From Marinobacter salicampi (lineage in GTDB: Bacteria; Pseudomonadota; Gammaproteobacteria; Pseudomonadales; Oleiphilaceae): a stretch of 64,000 nt of DNA. Location: assembly GCF_011074795.1 (NCBI RefSeq), contig NZ_JAAMPF010000019.1, positions 23,234 to 87,233 of the forward strand, given 5' to 3'. Within the stretch, counting starts at the first letter, position 1. Each line of letters opens with the position of its first letter. The notes under the pieces were generated by a model. It had not been told where the DNA came from. It saw nothing but the letters and a program-made list of their open reading frames with translations, and ran no database searches. Both the position numbers and the translations under genes were made by a program. Below, piece after piece: positions 37,360 to 46,979 of the stretch.

Positions 37360-38847
37360 TCAGTGGCCCATCAGCTGGTCAACGGCGTCGGGTTTATCAT
37401 GGACGCCGAACCTGTCCACGATAGTCGCACTGGCTTTGTTCAGGCCAATCACTTCAACCTCGGAGCCTTCCCGGCGGAACTTGATCACCGCCTTGTCCAG
37501 GGCGCCGACGGCCGTTATGTCCCAGAAATGGGCGCGACTGAGGTCAATGACGACATTGTCGACAGCTTCCTTGAAGTCGAAGGAGGCCGTGAACTTCTCC
37601 GAGGAGCTGAAGAACACCTGGCCGACCACGTTGTAGGTGCGAGTGTCGGTGTTTTCATCGTATTCGGACGTGACCAGCATGAAGTGTCCAACCTTGTTGG
37701 CAAAAAACAGGGCCGCAAGCAGAACACCGGCCAATACACCGTAAGCGAGGTTGTGGGTGGCGACCACCACCACGACAGTGACCACCATCACGATATTAGT
37801 CGACATCGGGTGCTGCTTCAGGTTTTTGATCGAACCCCAGCTGAAGGTACCGATGGCAACCATGATCATCACTGCCACCAGGGCGGCCATGGGAATCTGC
37901 ACCAGCCAGTTGTCCAGTACCAGTACCATGAGAATCAGAAACACGCCTGCAGCCAGGGTGGACAGACGCGTCCGGCCCCCGGACTTGATGTTGATGATGG
38001 ACTGGCCAATCATCGCACAGCCGGCCATACCCCCAAGCAGGCCGGAGCCAATGTTGGCGATGCCCTGACCGCGGCATTCCCTGTTACGGTCGCTGGGGGT
38101 GTCGGTGAGGTCGTCAACAATGGTCGCCGTCATCATGGACTCGAGAAGACCCACCACTGCCAGGCCGACAGCGTATGGCAGGATGATCATCAGGGTGTCC
38201 AGGTTCAACGGCACGTCGGGCCAGAGGAAAATAGGCAGCGTGTCGGGCAGTTGGCCCATGTCACCCACGGTGCGTATATCGATGTTGTAGAACATGGCGA
38301 CCGCCGTCAGCACTACGATGCAGACCAGCGGCGAAGGCAGGATACGGCCAACCACCGGCAGGTAAGGGAAGAGGTAGATGATGCCGAGGCCGGCTGCTGT
38401 CATGGCGTACACATGCCAGGTCACGTTGGTCAGTTCGGGCAGCTGCGCCATGAAAATGAGAATGGCCAGGGCGTTAACAAAGCCGGTCACCACCGAGCGG
38501 GAGACGAACCGCATGAGGCCGCCCAGCTTCAGGTAGCCGGCAGCAATCTGCAGGACGCCGGTCAGCAGCGTTGCCGCCAGCAGGTATTCCAGCCCATGTT
38601 CTTTTACCAGGGTGACCATGAGCAGCGCCATGGCCCCGGTGGCCGCCGAGATCATGCCTGGCCGTCCGCCGACAAACGCGATCACCACGCAGATACAGAA
38701 CGAGGCGTAAAGCCCGACCTTCGGGTCGACTCCTGCGATGATGGAAAACGCGATGGCCTCCGGTATCAGTGCCAAGGCCACCACTATGCCCGCCAGGAGG
38801 TCGCCACGTATGTTGGATAACCAGTTCGTTTTTAAAGCATTAATCAT
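37360..38847 (-). CDS. SulP family anion permease with STAS domain
   Basis: About 495 residues: ten or more hydrophobic helices with the SulP start [21 protein letters not shown] and the helix [23 protein letters not shown], then a cytoplasmic STAS domain from about 400 ([22 protein letters not shown]). SulP proteins carry sulfate, bicarbonate or dicarboxylates with Na+ or H+. The pairing with a Usp gene 76 bp downstream resembles SulP-Usp operons thought to import bicarbonate; the anion is not readable. The ATG at 38847 is preferred over a GTG two codons before. Confidence 0.85.
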   Translation of the reverse strand: MINALKTNWLSNIRGDLLAGIVVALALIPEAIAFSIIAGVDPKVGLYASFCICVVIAFVGGRPGMISAATGAMALLMVTLVKEHGLEYLLAATLLTGVLQIAAGYLKLGGLMRFVSRSVVTGFVNALAILIFMAQLPELTNVTWHVYAMTAAGLGIIYLFPYLPVVGRILPSPLVCIVVLTAVAMFYNIDIRTVGDMGQLPDTLPIFLWPDVPLNLDTLMIILPYAVGLAVVGLLESMMTATIVDDLTDTPSDRNRECRGQGIANIGSGLLGGMAGCAMIGQSIINIKSGGRTRLSTLAAGVFLILMVLVLDNWLVQIPMAALVAVMIMVAIGTFSWGSIKNLKQHPMSTNIVMVVTVVVVVATHNLAYGVLAGVLLAALFFANKVGHFMLVTSEYDENTDTRTYNVVGQVFFSSSEKFTASFDFKEAVDNVVIDLSRAHFWDITAVGALDKAVIKFRREGSEVEVIGLNKASATIVDRFGVHDKPDAVDQLMGH

Positions 38848-39321
38848 GTGCACGAGTCCGTGAAGAATTAGAGATCGGTTTGATTATTAAACGGTGTCGC
38901 TTTACCAGGGAGATCCTGGCTATAGGACGGCCCAGCGCCGGTCACTTGCTCAGGTTACCTGTACAAGGCGTGCTGTCTGGATCGGCCGGAGGCGCGCGAT
39001 GCGGAGCGCAAGGGAGCCCGGAGAGGGAACGCTAGGGTGGAGTCAACTGGTTGCTGCTGCTCATGAGGTTACGGGCTCAGTCAGGGTTTCAGAAAGTCGC
39101 TGAAATCAGGGCGGCGAAGTCTACCAGAACCGCGGAAGGAACGTAACCACCGGTTAGTTCGGGCGAGGGTGTTCCGGGGCTGGGCGGGTAGGGCGGAGCC
39201 CCTGCACAGGTTGGAAGGCGGTGGTCTTAGCCATAGGGGTAAAGGCAAAAGCCGTTTTGATATAGTAGCCTGACTGTAAGAACAAGGACTGGTCCCGGCC
39301 AGACAACGCAAGGAGAGAACG
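38848..39321. other. Intergenic region between divergent genes
   Basis: About 470 bp without a supported gene. It separates sulP from the isocitrate-dehydrogenase-family gene. A possible -10 hexamer TATAGT lies at 39261-39266, some 55 bp before the latter. GC-rich inverted segments occur at about 38925-39040, but no clean hairpin was found. Confidence 0.45.
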
Positions 39322-41061
39322 ATGGACAGAAAAATCAAGGTTGGCGCGCCCCTGGTAATACTCCACGGGGATGAAATGGCGCAGGTGGCGTTCGAGCAGA
39401 TCCTGGACAGGTTTGTACTCTCCCGCCTGGACATCCAGCTCAAGGAGATTGACCTGTCTGCGGAAAATCGCCTGCTGACTAACGGCCAGGCGGTGACCGA
39501 CGCGATCGAAGCCTTGCGGGAGCACGGGGTGGGCGTCAAGAACGCCGGCATGACCGTCAATCGGCAGCAGCTGGATGAACTGCTCCAGAAACATCCGGAT
39601 GTGAACAGCAGGAAACTGGATCCACTGGCGATCAAATCCCCCAACGGTGCCATACGTAAGGGCATCGGCGGCAACATTACCCGGGAAGACATCGAGTTCC
39701 GTAACCTGAACATCCGCCGGCCGGAGTGGATCGGCCGCGACATCGAAGTGGACACCATGGACCGGGGCGGCATCAAGAACAGTTTTAACCAGCTGTCCAC
39801 CGCCACGGGCGTCGTCAAACTGATGTTCGTGGGTAGCAGTGGCGATCCCGAGGAGTTGCACCGGCGCGAGATCAGGAAAGACGACCCCCTGTTGCTGGCA
39901 ACCAATGACATCGACGATGTCAAAGTCTGGGCCCATAACTTCTTCCAACGCGCGATTAATGAGAAGCGGGACATCTACCTGGGCCTGAAGGACACCGTGA
40001 TCCCCGGCTACGACGGCGCCATGCGGGCGATCATCGAGGATATCTACAAGGCTGAGTACCAGGCGACCGTCGAAGACATGGGTCTTCAGTTCCACTATGA
40101 GCTGATTGATGCCCAGGCCGCGCGTATTGTTTCCAACCCGCCGGAAAGGGCGCTCTGGGGTGTGCCGGACAACACCACCGGCCGCAAACTGTTCAAGCTG
40201 ATTAACCAGCTCAAGGAATACGGCATTCCCAACCGTGCCGCCCATGTGTCCATTTCAAGGATGAGCGCCGGGGGAGGGGACCAGTACGGCAGCTTCAACA
40301 TGGCCGCGGACGAAGACGGCATCCTGAAGGTAATTGTCGACGGCGTTGAAAAGCACGCCCGCCACGTGAAGCAGGGCGACCCCATCTTGCTGATGTCCAA
40401 TGATCGTACCGCGATCAAGGACTGGGTCAGCCAGGTGTTCCGGGACGCCTCCCGCAAGGACAAAGAGGTCTACTTTGGCCTCAAGCGGGAATACATGGAA
40501 TACGACGAGGTCTTCAGCAACGTGATCACCGAAGTGCGCCGGGAACTGGCCCAGAATCACACGCCGCCGCCGTCATTCATGATCATGCGCCCGTCCAGCC
40601 AGCTGAAAAAGATGATTACCGACCCACCCCGGAACGCGCTTTACCCGTCCCAGAATCTGGACGGCGACATCTTTTCCGATATTTCCGCCGCCCTGGGTGG
40701 AAGCCTGGCCACCGCCAGCTCCATTATCGAAAGCAACGCCGGCATCATGCTGTTCGAGGCACCCCACGGCACCGCCCACGACCTCTACCAGAAATACCTG
40801 GAGAGCAATGGCAAGGAGGCCCACTTCAACCCGTCCGCCCTGGTGTTTGCCCTGGCCAATGCACTGGAAACCCTCGGGGAGCGTGAAGAGAACGTGCCCC
40901 TGGCTGACTATGCGGCCGCGCTCAAGGAAGCGCTAAAAAGTACCGTCGGCGACGGTATTGTGACGGCTGACCTCAAGGGCAAGACCACCAGCCCTGACAC
41001 CGAACAGATGGTGGATATGTATGGCTTCCTGGATGCCATGGCAGAACGCCTGCCGTCGTGA
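39322..41061 (+). CDS. Isocitrate dehydrogenase-family protein with internal duplication
   Basis: A 579-residue protein related to the eukaryote-type NADP-isocitrate dehydrogenases of about 414 residues. Shared landmarks are HGDEMA (15-20), SPNGAIRKGIGGNITRE (106-122), IYLGLKDTVIPGYDG (218-232), NLDGDIFSD (445-453) and APHGTAHDLYQKYL (480-493). The additional 165 residues come from a tandem repeat: about 133-282 and 303-441 align to each other (DPLLLATND with DPILLMSND; SNPPERALW with TDPPRNALY). The substrate Arg and Tyr loop (RMSAGGGDQYGSF) is found in copy B, while the metal-binding helix (YELIDAQAARI) is in copy A. AGGAGAG precedes the ATG. Activity on isocitrate is uncertain. The MFS gene overlaps its stop. 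Confidence 0.8.
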   Translation: MDRKIKVGAPLVILHGDEMAQVAFEQILDRFVLSRLDIQLKEIDLSAENRLLTNGQAVTDAIEALREHGVGVKNAGMTVNRQQLDELLQKHPDVNSRKLDPLAIKSPNGAIRKGIGGNITREDIEFRNLNIRRPEWIGRDIEVDTMDRGGIKNSFNQLSTATGVVKLMFVGSSGDPEELHRREIRKDDPLLLATNDIDDVKVWAHNFFQRAINEKRDIYLGLKDTVIPGYDGAMRAIIEDIYKAEYQATVEDMGLQFHYELIDAQAARIVSNPPERALWGVPDNTTGRKLFKLINQLKEYGIPNRAAHVSISRMSAGGGDQYGSFNMAADEDGILKVIVDGVEKHARHVKQGDPILLMSNDRTAIKDWVSQVFRDASRKDKEVYFGLKREYMEYDEVFSNVITEVRRELAQNHTPPPSFMIMRPSSQLKKMITDPPRNALYPSQNLDGDIFSDISAALGGSLATASSIIESNAGIMLFEAPHGTAHDLYQKYLESNGKEAHFNPSALVFALANALETLGEREENVPLADYAAALKEALKSTVGDGIVTADLKGKTTSPDTEQMVDMYGFLDAMAERLPS

Positions 41062-42263
41062 AGCTGCCGGGTTTTGTCCGGGAGAACCCGGCCCTGGCCG
41101 CCTTTGCGTTTCTGGCAACGGCGACGTCCGGGTTCGGGCAGACATTCTTTTTCTCGGTTTTTGGCAGCGGCATACGAGCCACCTTCGATCTGGCCAACAG
41201 TAGTTATGGCCTGACCTATGGCCTGGCGACGCTGGTATCCGCCGGGGTCCTGCTGAAACTGGGCCCTCTGGCTGATCGCTGGTCGCTGACCGCCATCACC
41301 ACTCTCGCGGTCGGCCTGCTTGCCACCGGGTGCCTGCTGATCGGCCTCGCGCCCCACTGGACACTGCTGATTCCGGGCTTCCTTCTCGCCCGCCTGGGCG
41401 GCCAGGCTATGCTGTCCCACCTGGGCATGACCGTGGCCGGACGCTACTTCGTCCATAGCCGGGGCAAGATCATGGCCCTGACAGCGGCGGGGTTTCCGGT
41501 GGCCGAGGCCATACTGCCGGCCACAGCGGGGTTGATACTGGTGTGGGGCGGCTGGCGACTGCCCTGGTTTATCGCCGTGGCCGTGTTGCTCTTCGCGGCC
41601 TTGCCCGCCTTGTTCCTACTGGCCCGCAATGCTGCCCACCCATTGCAGATGAAGACACCTGCCGGCTCAGCTCCCATTACCGGCCATACCCGGGCCCAGG
41701 TGCTGCGGGACCGGGGTTTCTACCGGTTGCTCCCCGCCGCACTCGCGGTGCCGTTTACGGTGACAGCGCTGCTGTTTCACCAGGCCGCCATTGCGGATCT
41801 TCGGGACTGGCCCCCCGAAAGGGTTGCCCTGGCCTTTACCGGCTTTGCTGCTGGCCATTTGCTGAGCCTGCTTTTCGCCGGCTCCCTGGTGGACAGGTTA
41901 GGGGCCCAGCGAGCCCTTGCCCTGGGGCTGACGCCAATATTCAGTGGCCTGCTGGTCCTAGCCTTCACCGACCAGTCCTGGACACCTTACCTCTACCTGG
42001 CACTGACCGGTGTAAGCCTGGGCTGCACAGGCGCGGCCGCCGGCGCCATCTGGCCCGAGCGCTATGGGATCAAGCATATCGGGGCCATACGCTCCGTGGC
42101 CCAGGCAGCCATGGTCCTGTCCACGGCCCTCTCACCGGTTTTCATCGGCGCCATGCTTGACGCGGGTGCCTCGCCCTGGCTCATTGCCAGTAGCCTGGCG
42201 GTGCTGGTTGGCTTCAGTGCTTTATTGGTGACTACTGTTCGAACACCGAGGTCAGCGGCGTAA
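41058..42263 (+). CDS. MFS transporter
   Basis: A 401-residue Major Facilitator with twelve predicted helices. The loop after helix 2 (LKLGPLADRWS) and its counterpart in the second half (GSLVDRLGAQRALALG) carry the usual Asp-Arg motif. The substrate is unknown. It starts with GTG inside the stop codon of the isocitrate-dehydrogenase-family gene (GTGA), so the two are translated together and may share a metabolite, for example a tricarboxylate or related acid; this is inference from coupling only. Confidence 0.85.
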   Translation: MKLPGFVRENPALAAFAFLATATSGFGQTFFFSVFGSGIRATFDLANSSYGLTYGLATLVSAGVLLKLGPLADRWSLTAITTLAVGLLATGCLLIGLAPHWTLLIPGFLLARLGGQAMLSHLGMTVAGRYFVHSRGKIMALTAAGFPVAEAILPATAGLILVWGGWRLPWFIAVAVLLFAALPALFLLARNAAHPLQMKTPAGSAPITGHTRAQVLRDRGFYRLLPAALAVPFTVTALLFHQAAIADLRDWPPERVALAFTGFAAGHLLSLLFAGSLVDRLGAQRALALGLTPIFSGLLVLAFTDQSWTPYLYLALTGVSLGCTGAAAGAIWPERYGIKHIGAIRSVAQAAMVLSTALSPVFIGAMLDAGASPWLIASSLAVLVGFSALLVTTVRTPRSAA

Positions 42264-42328
42264 CAGGTGGATTACAGGCATATCAGGCACTATGCTCAGG
42301 TATCGTTAACGGGCTTGCGGAGGCAGAT

Positions 42329-42664
42329 ATGGACCAGACCGAGAGTGAACAATTCAGGGCCCAGCTTCTGGCGCTCAAGCAGGACATTCTGGACACCAGT
42401 TCCATCAGGGACGAAATCTCAGCTACTGTGAGCCTGGACCAGTCCTGTACCGGTCGACTGTCCCGCATGGATGCCCTGCAGACCCAGGCCATCGCCGTGG
42501 CCGGTAAAACCCGGGCGGATAAACAGCTGCGGCTCATCGAAGCGGCCATTGTTCGTATAGATCATGATGACTTCGGGTTTTGCATGGAGTGTGGGGAACC
42601 TATTAACCCGCGGCGTTTGGAGATCGACCCTACCTCCCTTTACTGCATCACCTGTGCGCAGTAG
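42329..42664 (+). CDS. DksA/TraR zinc-finger family protein
   Basis: A 111-residue protein with an N-terminal coiled-coil helix region and a C-terminal four-Cys zinc finger (CMECGEPINPRRLEIDPTSLYCITC). It lacks the long coiled-coil tip seen in full DksA and resembles short TraR/YbiI-like proteins that enter the RNA polymerase secondary channel or bind elsewhere on the polymerase. GGAGG precedes the ATG. It is convergent with the EAL gene. Confidence 0.85.
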   Translation: MDQTESEQFRAQLLALKQDILDTSSIRDEISATVSLDQSCTGRLSRMDALQTQAIAVAGKTRADKQLRLIEAAIVRIDHDDFGFCMECGEPINPRRLEIDPTSLYCITCAQ

Positions 42665-42687
42665 TCAGGCCGGACTCGCCGCCGGTG

Positions 42688-45243
42688 TCAGTATTCCCGC
42701 GCCAGCGCCCAATCGCAGAATTTCTCCAACGGCATCGGCCTGGCAAACAGGTAGCCCTGCAGCCGGTGGCAGGCCAGCTGGCTGAGAAGCTCCCGGGTGT
42801 TATTGTCTTCCACACCTTCGGCAACGGTTTCGAGGTTTAGCGCACGTGCCAATGTCAGGGTATTCTGGACGATGCCCAGGTCATTCTGGCTGGAACACAT
42901 CTGGCTTATGAAGCAGCCATCGATCTTCAGCTCGTGGATGGGCAGGCGGCTCAGGTAGGCCAGGGAGGAGTAGCCTGTGCCGAAATCGTCCAGGGCAACC
43001 TTGCAGCCGCTGCTGGCGATCTGCTGCAGTGACCCGGTTACGGCTTCCATGTTGTGCATCATGGCGGTCTCCGTCACTTCGAAAATCACCCGATTTGTTG
43101 GAATGGCGCTTTCCCTGAGTCCCGCCAGTGCAAAGGCCACGAAGTGGCTGCTGGTGAGATTCTGAACCGACAGGTTGATGCTGCAGGTAATGGGCAGCTG
43201 CCTTTCCTGCAGAATCCGCATGGTTTTCCAGGCCTGGGTCACGATGTAGCGCGACAAAAGATCCATTAAGCCGGCATTTTCCGCAATTTCGATCACTTCT
43301 CCGGTGGGTACGGTGCCAAAACGTGGACTGTGCCAGCGCAACAGTATCTCAGCGCCCACCAGCTCCTGGCCGGTCGTGTTCATCTGCGGTTGCAGGTAAA
43401 GCTCCAGCTCCCCGGCCAGAATGGCTGGCGGCAGGGCCGTCACCAGATCCAGGCGGCGCCGTGCGAAGTCGGAGATCCCGTTGTTATAGACCTGCACGGG
43501 AATCTTGCTAGATTCGCTGCGATCCCGTGCCGCCGAGGCATGCTGGTAGAGGATTTCGCTGCTCTGGCCGTGCTCCGGGGCAATAGCGACGCCGCAGTGC
43601 AGATTCATGAACACCGGCAGCCTGACGGCCTGAACCGCGATTTCATGGTTCCCCACTGCCTGTTCGATGGAGGGCTGCAAGTCTCCCTCCAATTGCCTGA
43701 GATCCATCAGGAAGGCCACCGAACCGAATTCAGGAATGGCAAGGTAGGCGGCCTGCCTGTTTTCAAGGCAGACCACCCCGTCAATACGGGCCAGGGTGCG
43801 GTTGATCTTGGCAACCAGCTCACAGAACATTTCTTCTGCCAGCCTGTGGCCCATACTGGATGCGATCTCCTTGACCTGAGGGTAGTGGACCAGTGTCAGC
43901 GCAATCTGCCTGTTTCGGCTCAACATTGCCTGTAATTGCTGGTTGAGCAGGAAGACATTGGGCATCCCGGTGATTGAATCGTGCATGGCCTTGTCAAGGG
44001 ACTGCATTTCCAGAGCCCGGACCTGGCGCTCGGCCATCTGTTGTTTCCGCAGTGCCGCCAGCTTGCGTGACCGCTCGTCCTTGATGCGATGGGCCAGGGC
44101 GAAGGAAAGCAGCAGCACCTCAGCGACCGAGCCAACCTGCATGGCATGGGTGGTGACGAGATTAACCGGCAGAAAATCGAAGACACTCAGCAGGTACAGG
44201 GAAGCCCCCAGGGCAAAGGTCGCCCAGGCCAGCACGAAAAAACGGGCAATGACCACGCCCGCCCTCAGACTTGCCAATCCCACGGCGATGAGCAGGAAAA
44301 TCACCAGGGTACCAAGCAGACCGGCGAGCTGGGCGCCGTTTATGGGGTCCACCCAGGTGTAGGCGATCAGCACCCCGGTCAGCCCGGCCGCGATTTTCAT
44401 GCTGCGGTCCCAACGGGGCGAAATGTCCTGCCACTTGAGGAAGCTGCGTGCGAACAGCAAGGCAAAAAGAGACGCAAAGGCGGTGCTGACGGGCAGGGCG
44501 TACCGGGGCAGCAGCGGCTGCCCGGTCCAGATCCAGGCACCTCCTACCCCGGAGATGCAGAGCACCAGCAGGCTGATCGAGCCTATGTACAGCACGTAAT
44601 AGCCGTAGGCCAGATCCCGGATGGACAGGAACAGGAACAGGTTGTAGATCACCAGGGCACACATCACCCCGAAAAAGGCGCCCCAATAGAGGCTCTGCTT
44701 AGAAAACTGGATCAGCAGGTGGTCCTCTCGCCAGAGCTCGACCGGCACCTGCAGAGAGGTCGCCGATTTTGCCTTCAGGTACACATCCACCTGGCCGTTC
44801 AGGTCACGGGGTAATGGCAGCGCCACCTGGTAGCTGTGAGCCTGTTCCCGTCGATCATCGACCTCCTGGCGACTGGTGTGGTAGATCGCCGGCGTTTGCC
44901 CGTCACGCAGCAGGTAGAGGTCCACCTCTTCCAGCAGGGGGTAGGGAATCACCACATACCACTGACGGGTCATGGGTTCGGGGATGTTCAGGGAGGTCCT
45001 GAGCCACACCGGCTGGCCGGTGAACCCCAGATTCAGAACGCTGTCGTCATGCTTTTCCTGCCACTGTTGCCGTTGCAGTGCCTGTTCAAGGGAGCGGTCA
45101 GCGGCCAGAAAGTACTCGAGATGACTGTTTAGAACGTACTGCCCGGTGTTGCCCTGAACCGTCAGTTCTTGAGCGCTGACGGTAAAGGCCCACAAGAGGC
45201 ATACCACCAGTAAGCCTGCCGCCCGGTTCTTGCGTTTCATCAT
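42688..45243 (-). CDS. 7TM-DISM receptor with degenerate GGDEF and EAL domain
   Basis: An 851-residue protein: signal peptide (LLVVCLLWAFTVSA), a periplasmic 7TMR-DISMED2-type domain (about 30-165, GFTGQPVWLRTSLNIPEP), seven membrane helices (about 180-385), a coiled coil, a GGDEF domain that has lost its motif, and a C-terminal EAL domain. The EAL part retains GAEILLRW, NLSVQNL, EVTETAM, DDFGTGYSS and a catalytic-looking KIDGCFI, so c-di-GMP hydrolysis is likely. The ligand of the outer domain may be a carbohydrate or related. The PilZ gene just upstream on the same strand suggests a c-di-GMP sensing pair. Confidence 0.88.
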   Translation of the reverse strand: MMKRKNRAAGLLVVCLLWAFTVSAQELTVQGNTGQYVLNSHLEYFLAADRSLEQALQRQQWQEKHDDSVLNLGFTGQPVWLRTSLNIPEPMTRQWYVVIPYPLLEEVDLYLLRDGQTPAIYHTSRQEVDDRREQAHSYQVALPLPRDLNGQVDVYLKAKSATSLQVPVELWREDHLLIQFSKQSLYWGAFFGVMCALVIYNLFLFLSIRDLAYGYYVLYIGSISLLVLCISGVGGAWIWTGQPLLPRYALPVSTAFASLFALLFARSFLKWQDISPRWDRSMKIAAGLTGVLIAYTWVDPINGAQLAGLLGTLVIFLLIAVGLASLRAGVVIARFFVLAWATFALGASLYLLSVFDFLPVNLVTTHAMQVGSVAEVLLLSFALAHRIKDERSRKLAALRKQQMAERQVRALEMQSLDKAMHDSITGMPNVFLLNQQLQAMLSRNRQIALTLVHYPQVKEIASSMGHRLAEEMFCELVAKINRTLARIDGVVCLENRQAAYLAIPEFGSVAFLMDLRQLEGDLQPSIEQAVGNHEIAVQAVRLPVFMNLHCGVAIAPEHGQSSEILYQHASAARDRSESSKIPVQVYNNGISDFARRRLDLVTALPPAILAGELELYLQPQMNTTGQELVGAEILLRWHSPRFGTVPTGEVIEIAENAGLMDLLSRYIVTQAWKTMRILQERQLPITCSINLSVQNLTSSHFVAFALAGLRESAIPTNRVIFEVTETAMMHNMEAVTGSLQQIASSGCKVALDDFGTGYSSLAYLSRLPIHELKIDGCFISQMCSSQNDLGIVQNTLTLARALNLETVAEGVEDNNTRELLSQLACHRLQGYLFARPMPLEKFCDWALAREY

Positions 45244-45261
45244 GGTGGATCCGTGTTCAAC

Positions 45262-46590
45262 CTATTCGTTCAGGGGACTGATCAGGCGACCGGTAAAGCC
45301 AAGAAACTCGGCCTCCTGGCAAAAATCGGCAAAGGTGCCTTCCACCACATCTGGCTGGCGCAGCAGGACCAGGGCCTCGACCAGGCATCCCGGGATATCC
45401 CGATTGTTCCAGGCCGGCAGGCGTGGCCACATCATGAACTCCTCGTGGGAAAGCACCACCTTTTCCACCGCAATTTCCCTTGCCTGCAGGCGTTCCCGGG
45501 CTGCCATGCTTATGCAGGGGTGGGTGTCATCCGCGATCAGGGCCCCTGGGCTTATATATTGCTGGAGGTCGAGAACGGCATCGCCATGGGTAGTCAAACC
45601 AATGAAGAGCAGTTCCTCCGCTAGGTGGGACAGTTTGGAGGTCTGCAGAACCGTGCCCTTGCCGGTGTCCAGTTCAGTGTCCTCTTCATAGCGCGGATCA
45701 AACCCGATCACCTTGTCAAACAGACCTGTAAGATCGCGACACACGGCATTGCCGATGCGCCCGGCGCCTCCGAGGACCACAATGCTGGTCTGCTGGCTGT
45801 ACTGGGGGCGCTCACGCATTTGCCTCGCCACGTCCCAGATCATGTATCGGGTGCCCAGGCTCCCCTCCACCAGCGGGTCAGTAATCTCGATGCCTGCTTT
45901 CATAACAAAGTTTGGCAGCCGCCCGACCAGCGCGATCCGCTTTGCATCAGGATAGTCCCGCCGTAACTGGTCTATGTAATGCCGGACCTTTTCGGAATCT
46001 TCCTCCAGCTCATCTTCCATGTATTGCGATGCCACCAACAGCCCGCGCATATCCGCGTTGCGAATGAATCCAAGCACCAGATTGGACGGCATGCGCTCTG
46101 CCATCCATGGCGTGAAATAAGACCCGGCCTGTTGCCTGTTGCCGTAAACCGCAAACACGAAATGCGGCCTGGCGAGGGCATGAATAGGGGAGCGCAGAAA
46201 GGTATTGGCCGACAGAATCGCAAAACGCCGGCTGTTCCGCCAGAGCGCGCGTTTACCGCTGGCAACCAGGCGCTGCCAGGACGGGGCAATGTCATAGAGC
46301 TCATTCAGTTCGTCGTCGGAAAAGCGTTTGCGGTAAAACTGCAAACCAATGTGGGACTTCCCGGTATAGGCCACTGTGGCCTCTACCGACAAATCGGCAT
46401 TGTCGGGAAAATCTACGTCAATGACCTCGCCCGGGCGGAGGTACAAGTGCTCCGGCCTTTTCAGGCGTAGCCCGCTAGACGAGATATCCAATGTTCTGGC
46501 TTGAATGGCGTGATTGGCATACTTCAGAACGACCGGGACCCTGATCCCGGACCGCAAATGCCGTCGATACTCCCCATGCAGGGTTCTCAT
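45262..46590 (-). CDS. PilZ domain fused to a Rossmann-like domain
   Basis: A 442-residue cytoplasmic protein. The N-terminal PilZ domain (about 1-100) has RRHLR (the RxxxR motif) and DISSSG (the DxSxxG motif), the two c-di-GMP contacts. The middle and C-terminal parts are unlike usual PilZ partners: around residue 280 TSIVVLGGAGRIGNAVCRDL forms a GxGxxG dinucleotide-type fold, followed by GLTTHGDAVLDLQQYI and DDTHPCIS, in the style of shikimate-dehydrogenase or aminoacid-dehydrogenase Rossmann domains. No catalytic set was identified. The Met at 46590 removes 32 non-homologous residues. It precedes the EAL gene by 18 bp on the same strand, so they form an operon. Confidence 0.75.
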   Translation of the reverse strand: MRTLHGEYRRHLRSGIRVPVVLKYANHAIQARTLDISSSGLRLKRPEHLYLRPGEVIDVDFPDNADLSVEATVAYTGKSHIGLQFYRKRFSDDELNELYDIAPSWQRLVASGKRALWRNSRRFAILSANTFLRSPIHALARPHFVFAVYGNRQQAGSYFTPWMAERMPSNLVLGFIRNADMRGLLVASQYMEDELEEDSEKVRHYIDQLRRDYPDAKRIALVGRLPNFVMKAGIEITDPLVEGSLGTRYMIWDVARQMRERPQYSQQTSIVVLGGAGRIGNAVCRDLTGLFDKVIGFDPRYEEDTELDTGKGTVLQTSKLSHLAEELLFIGLTTHGDAVLDLQQYISPGALIADDTHPCISMAARERLQAREIAVEKVVLSHEEFMMWPRLPAWNNRDIPGCLVEALVLLRQPDVVEGTFADFCQEAEFLGFTGRLISPLNE

Positions 46591-46979
46591 GGCTGGCCCT
46601 CGACGTCTTTTAAAGGTGAGGATCACCTTTAAATCCAAGTCTGGACCAAACTGCTGAAAGCCGCCATGTTTCCTTGACCCTGGCACAGCTGAAAAGGCTT
46701 TTCTGCCCGCCGGTTATCGCCCATGAACGGCCCATAATGCCGGCGCTAGGTGATGGTCCTAATGGGAGCCTCATGGTTGCAGGCGCGGCTCGAAGCCACA
46801 TACTGTGCGCCAGTCTGGAAAAACACTCGTACTCTGATTTGTCCGTCAGCTTGCTGAATTAATAATGATTAACCTGTATTGATCACTGCCGGGTCGGCAG
46901 ACTTGTCCGGCGAAACCTGTTCAGCCAGCTCTGTTTGGCCAGACCGTTCCACCCCATCCGTAAGCAAAAAGGTGCCTCA
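46591..46979. other. Intergenic region between divergent operons
   Basis: About 390 bp between the PilZ operon and the ABC operon, no supported gene. An AT-rich block at 46856-46882 containing TTAATAATGATTAA is the most likely regulatory segment, upstream of the ABC genes. Confidence 0.45.

Noticed and set aside
37300..38820. Open frame of 506 codons on the plus strand
   Set aside because: Antisense to the SulP permease; His/Gln-rich product typical of a reversed membrane-protein gene.
39081..40245. Two long minus-strand frames opposite the isocitrate-dehydrogenase-family gene
   Set aside because: They lie antisense to a gene with recognisable motifs and have no family resemblance or ribosome site.
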